Shown here piece by piece: positions 60,561 through 64,000 of a DNA stretch of 64,000 nt. Under the pieces are notes generated by a model. The model was given only the letters and a program-made list of their open reading frames with translations, did not search any database and was not told the origin of the DNA. Both the position numbers and the translations under genes were made by a program. This DNA comes from Chlamydiae bacterium Ga0074140 (GTDB lineage: Bacteria > Chlamydiota > Chlamydiia > Chlamydiales > Rhabdochlamydiaceae). The stretch is from NCBI GenBank assembly GCA_001464115.1, contig LNES01000003.1:186001-250000 (forward strand), written 5' to 3'. The number at the start of each line of letters is the position of its first letter. Position 1 is the first letter of the stretch.

Positions 60561-61124
60561 ATGGTATCGCAAATATCCCTAGATCGTACGCAGGCTCTTT
60601 CTGATATCATTCCCTTTGCTGAGCAAGCTGTGGTCAGACTTTCATTCTGGGGTGCGCGATATGTTTATTTGCCCTTACGAAATGAAACATTGCCTATCGA
60701 CGCTATTGCTGCACGTGTGATCGCTCTGATACGACAAAATCCACATTTTGATGAGAGTGTGCGTGCACATGGTAGACAGATTGTGCCGTTAATTGATCGT
60801 ATCTATGCAGCAAGTGATGAACAATTAGAACAGTGCAATTTTTTCACCCGCCTATTAGCTTTTTTGAGAAATTTACCGAATTTTTTAGCATTTCTTGAAG
60901 GACAAAACGCCTGCACATCTTCAATGACACTGTGGGCATGGCGCGATTGCGGTCAATGGGATGGCTTTTGCTTTGGGCGAGTTTTCGAGTATTATACCCG
61001 CGAGCAATATCAACAAAATTTCCATCATTTTCCCGAGGAAGCCCAAGCGTGCGGTTATACGCTAAGACAATATGGAAGTCGTCCTCCTCGCTGGGGTACA
61101 CCGCAAGCCATAGCTCAGAGCTAA
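60561..61124 (+). CDS. Hypothetical protein with a related N-terminal leader
   Basis: MVSQISLDRTQALSD...; directly downstream of and likely cotranscribed with 59120. Confidence 0.55.
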   Translation: MVSQISLDRTQALSDIIPFAEQAVVRLSFWGARYVYLPLRNETLPIDAIAARVIALIRQNPHFDESVRAHGRQIVPLIDRIYAASDEQLEQCNFFTRLLAFLRNLPNFLAFLEGQNACTSSMTLWAWRDCGQWDGFCFGRVFEYYTREQYQQNFHHFPEEAQACGYTLRQYGSRPPRWGTPQAIAQS

Positions 61125-61303
61125 TCGACGGCATCTCGATGATCTCACAGTATACAAGCGCGATCAGAAGAAAATTAAAGCGATCTACAAGGGCCGTGAC
61201 GAGGTAGATGTTGCCTTAGAATGGCTGACAAGGTAGCTCCCAAAAAACAGCCCCTCTTTTGAAGAAGAGGAGCTAACAAGTTCGATCTTAGAGAAAGCTA
61301 CAC

Positions 61304-61420
61304 TTACTTAGGTTTGCCGCACTTCGAGCAGCCTCTAGGCGTATGGCTATTTTCAGGTGCGCAAGCTCCACAGCAAACCATAGCAAACATCGCAACCACG
61401 AAAAATTTCACCAGCTTCAT
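61304..61420 (-). CDS. Secreted Cys-rich microprotein, 38 aa
   Basis: Translated by eye: MKLVKFFVVAMFAMVCCGACAPENSHTPRGCSKCGKPK*; SD AAGGAG upstream; below the ORF-track size limit. Confidence 0.5.
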   Translation of the reverse strand: MKLVKFFVVAMFAMVCCGACAPENSHTPRGCSKCGKPK

Positions 61421-61505
61421 AATCCATCTCCTTGTGATTAAGAAAGAGTCACGCCGCGGACATTAGCACCCTTCCCGCTTTCTCTTCCACGGTTTTCTTG
61501 CGTCA

Positions 61506-62852
61506 ATGACTGCTACCGCAACAGTCAGAAGTCAAAGTATTTGTAATCTTTGTGCTCATTCTTGTATGAGAAGAAGCGATATGGCTCTATCTAGGAAACA
61601 GCAAGCATTCGTCATCGTCGCTACCACAGCAGGCGGGGTAATAGAGTGGTACGAACTCTTTCTCTACGTCTATTGGGCTCCAATAATTTCTAAGCTATTT
61701 TTTGCTAACGATTCAGAGTCTGTTTCGTTAATGAAGACGCTATTTGTATTTTTTGTGGGGTTTTTAGCTCGTCCGATAGGTGGGCTTGTATTTGGTCATA
61801 TGGGTGATCGACGAGGCAGAAAAGTATCATTTGTTAGATCCATTTTTCTTATGACACTTCCAAGTTTTGCCATGGGATTTATCCCCTCGGATATGGGAGT
61901 GGCTGCTCCCATAATTCTTTGTATCATGCGCTTTTTTCAAGGTCTTCCAGCAGGAGGTGAGTTGCCTGGCGCCATGTGTTATTTGGCGGAATCCGCACCC
62001 CCAGAACGAAGGTCCTATGTTTGTAGTTTTTCATTCTACGGTCCGCAAATCGGCGTAATTATCAGTATGGTGGAGTGCTATTTCTTAGAGAAATATATTT
62101 CACATGATGCTTTGACAAGCTGGGGCTGGCGGCTTTCTTTTATCATTGGAGGAATTCTCGGATTATTAGGTTTTTATATTCGTCGGAAGTTGAAGGAAAG
62201 TCCTGCCTTCATGAACTTGGAGAAAGAAAACAAGCTTTCAAAAAAACCCATTATCGAATCAATCTTGCGTCATAAAAAAGATCTTACCTTTGGGTTCTTT
62301 GCTTCTTTTTTAGACGTTGTAGGTTTTTACATGTTTTCAGTGTTTTTGGGTATTTATTTTAATAAGGTGTTAAACATAAGCCATTCTCAGAACTTAATAA
62401 TAGCTATATGCTCGATGACCTTATCAACGATAACTCTTCCATTCTTGGGGATGCTCGGCGATCGATTCAAAATGAAGAGATTACTTGTTGGAAGTGCGTT
62501 GGGGATGATTTTTTTTTCATACCCATTCTATCTCGCTGTAACTCACTCGTCAGTATTATTTGCTACTATTTGCGAGTTAATTCTAATGCTGCTGTTGAAT
62601 ATTCAATTCGCTCTTTTGCCATGCCTTCTTGCAGAGCTTTTTCCTACGTCAACGCGTTACACGGGTCTGGGGATGAGCTTTAATTTATGTGATAGTGTTA
62701 TTGGCGGCCTTACTCCGCTGGTAGCTCTTTTTCTTACCGGTCGCATCGGAGATGTTGCGACTTTTGTTCTCTTGATTATTGTCTCATCATTAATTTCATT
62801 GACGGCTTTTTCGTTCATTAAGGAGCGTAGACTGAAATTAATAAACGAGTAA
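61506..62852 (+). CDS. MFS transporter, MHS (proline/betaine-like) family
   Basis: GGVIEWYELFLYVYWAPIISKLFF...GGLVFGHMGDRRGRKVSFVRSI; the true start may be ATG 61566 or 61581. Confidence 0.82.
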   Translation: MTATATVRSQSICNLCAHSCMRRSDMALSRKQQAFVIVATTAGGVIEWYELFLYVYWAPIISKLFFANDSESVSLMKTLFVFFVGFLARPIGGLVFGHMGDRRGRKVSFVRSIFLMTLPSFAMGFIPSDMGVAAPIILCIMRFFQGLPAGGELPGAMCYLAESAPPERRSYVCSFSFYGPQIGVIISMVECYFLEKYISHDALTSWGWRLSFIIGGILGLLGFYIRRKLKESPAFMNLEKENKLSKKPIIESILRHKKDLTFGFFASFLDVVGFYMFSVFLGIYFNKVLNISHSQNLIIAICSMTLSTITLPFLGMLGDRFKMKRLLVGSALGMIFFSYPFYLAVTHSSVLFATICELILMLLLNIQFALLPCLLAELFPTSTRYTGLGMSFNLCDSVIGGLTPLVALFLTGRIGDVATFVLLIIVSSLISLTAFSFIKERRLKLINE

Positions 62853-63527
62853 TTATTCGTTTTTCTTTAAAGTTGCCTTAATGATGAAGTAACTTGGGTA
62901 GATGTCGCCATTTATTTGCTCTGCGGCGGAGTCGAATCCTTCTTCATAAGCTTCTAAGACGAAATTATCGAAAAAGGTTTTGCTCAAATATTCATTGAAA
63001 GTATGCGAGGGTTCTAAAGCAGTAATTTGCCCATCAAAAAAAACCGATTCCACTATCTCTTTTTTGAAGTAGTCTTTTCCCTGCCGTTTCTTTTCAAGAA
63101 ATTGACGAAGTGGGTGGCAGGCAAGATAAATTAATTTGCCGCCCGGTTTTAATACCCTGATGATTTCTTGATAAATTGGTTCAATAAAAGCAGCGGTTTG
63201 TAAAGCCCATTTGCTCACTACAAAGTCGAACGTTTCATCTGGAAATGGAATATTGCTAAAGGTCGCCACACGTATGATCCCTTCAGGGTTTCTTTCTTGG
63301 GCAAGGTGTACCATTTCTTTGGAACTGTCGATTCCATGAATTAATGCTCCCTTAGTTTTCAACTCTGATAGGTCATAGCCATCTCCGCAACCCAGATCGA
63401 GGACTTTTTTTCCTTCGAAATTTAGATCTAGATGAGAGAAATATGCTTTTATGCTTTCTTGATTATGCTCGAGAAAGGTTTCGGAATAGGTTTCTGCGTA
63501 TGCATTATATTGTTTTGTTTTTTCCAT
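62853..63527 (-). CDS. Class I SAM-dependent methyltransferase
   Basis: MEKTKQYNAYAETYSETFLEHNQ...GKKVLDLGCGDGYDLSELKTKGALIHGIDSSKEMV. Confidence 0.88.
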   Translation of the reverse strand: MEKTKQYNAYAETYSETFLEHNQESIKAYFSHLDLNFEGKKVLDLGCGDGYDLSELKTKGALIHGIDSSKEMVHLAQERNPEGIIRVATFSNIPFPDETFDFVVSKWALQTAAFIEPIYQEIIRVLKPGGKLIYLACHPLRQFLEKKRQGKDYFKKEIVESVFFDGQITALEPSHTFNEYLSKTFFDNFVLEAYEEGFDSAAEQINGDIYPSYFIIKATLKKNE

Positions 63528-63531
63528 AAAG

Positions 63532-63996
63532 CTATGCCTTAATAGTTTCTTCAATTTTTTTGGAAAGACTAAATTTTTCGCCTTTTGCAAACTCTGGTTT
63601 TTTTAATAAAGAACAAATCGGTGGAAACAAAGGAGTAGGCAAGTTGTTTAAATCGAACCATTCCCAGCCTTCACATTTGTGGGGTTCTAAAAGCAGAGGC
63701 TCATTTTCGAATTCTTCCACAACAGCAAATAGAGTAATGTAGTGTTTGTCGCCATCAATCACATCATTCGTCCAAGGCCCAAGCTTAATGGAAATAGCTC
63801 TTAATCCGGTTTCTTCGAGAAGCTCTCTTGTTGTGCAAGCCTCTACAGTCTCTTTGAATTCAAGATGACCACCGGGAATTGACCAGGTGCCAGCCCCATG
63901 AGATCCTTTGCGTTTTCCGAGAAGGATTTTTCCTTCCTTTAGGACTACTACACCAATGCCAACCCGAGGTCGAGGCTTTTCATCTGGAGTTTTCAT
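63532..63996 (-). CDS. NUDIX hydrolase
   Basis: [32 protein letters not shown] (Nudix box). Confidence 0.9.
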   Translation of the reverse strand: MKTPDEKPRPRVGIGVVVLKEGKILLGKRKGSHGAGTWSIPGGHLEFKETVEACTTRELLEETGLRAISIKLGPWTNDVIDGDKHYITLFAVVEEFENEPLLLEPHKCEGWEWFDLNNLPTPLFPPICSLLKKPEFAKGEKFSLSKKIEETIKA

Positions 63997-64000
63997 CTAC

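Noticed and set aside
61114-61236. Short frame ending RRHLDDLTVYKRDQKKIKAIYKGRDEVDVALEWLTR*
   Set aside because: Looks like a possible decayed C-terminus, but at 40 codons without start, RBS or recognised family the evidence is too weak.

Overview
This 64 kb window reads as a chromosomal segment of an environmental chlamydia (phylum Chlamydiota). The lineage call rests on conserved neighbourhoods that I recall from Chlamydia: asnS/nfo/murJ ... rpsD ... trhO(yceA), and ogt/MORN-lipoprotein/pheT/LysM/yidD. It also rests on the density of eukaryote-like, inclusion-membrane-like proteins. I ran no database search. Four blocks stand out. (A) 1-24.1 kb: a surface and glycosylation locus. It holds three GT25 genes (one cut by the window edge), a GT2+TPR and a GT92-like glycosyltransferase, all with apparent N-terminal signal peptides. 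It also holds a tandem-duplicated DUF1796 protein, a GH43/GH130-like propeller, three tandem propeller+FN3 paralogues, two inverse-autotransporter barrels, two large collagen-like (GPT)n proteins with BclA/C1q-like heads, and a PATR autotransporter. My main hypothesis is an exported glycosylation system acting on collagen-like and other surface proteins. (B) 24.1-46.2 kb: mostly housekeeping genes (asnS, nfo, murJ, rpsD, trhO, ogt, pheT, yidD). They are interrupted by an OppA protein, a 1169-aa OppA fusion, a small protein that looks like a bacterial SH2 domain, a MATE transporter, an IS903/IS5-type MITE with target duplication, and other palindromes. (C) 46.2-54.2 kb: an orphan AbiEi-like antitoxin with a palindromic operator and a vestigial AbiEii start, MFS transporters, an LRR protein and a site-2-protease-like gene. 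(D) 54.3-61.1 kb: an AT-richer candidate effector island with a RING-like membrane protein, F-box-like and F-box-like+LRR proteins, a duplicated N-terminal leader and a putative papain-like protein. The end carries an MFS gene, a methyltransferase and a NUDIX hydrolase. I saw no rRNA, tRNA, CRISPR array or intact transposase.
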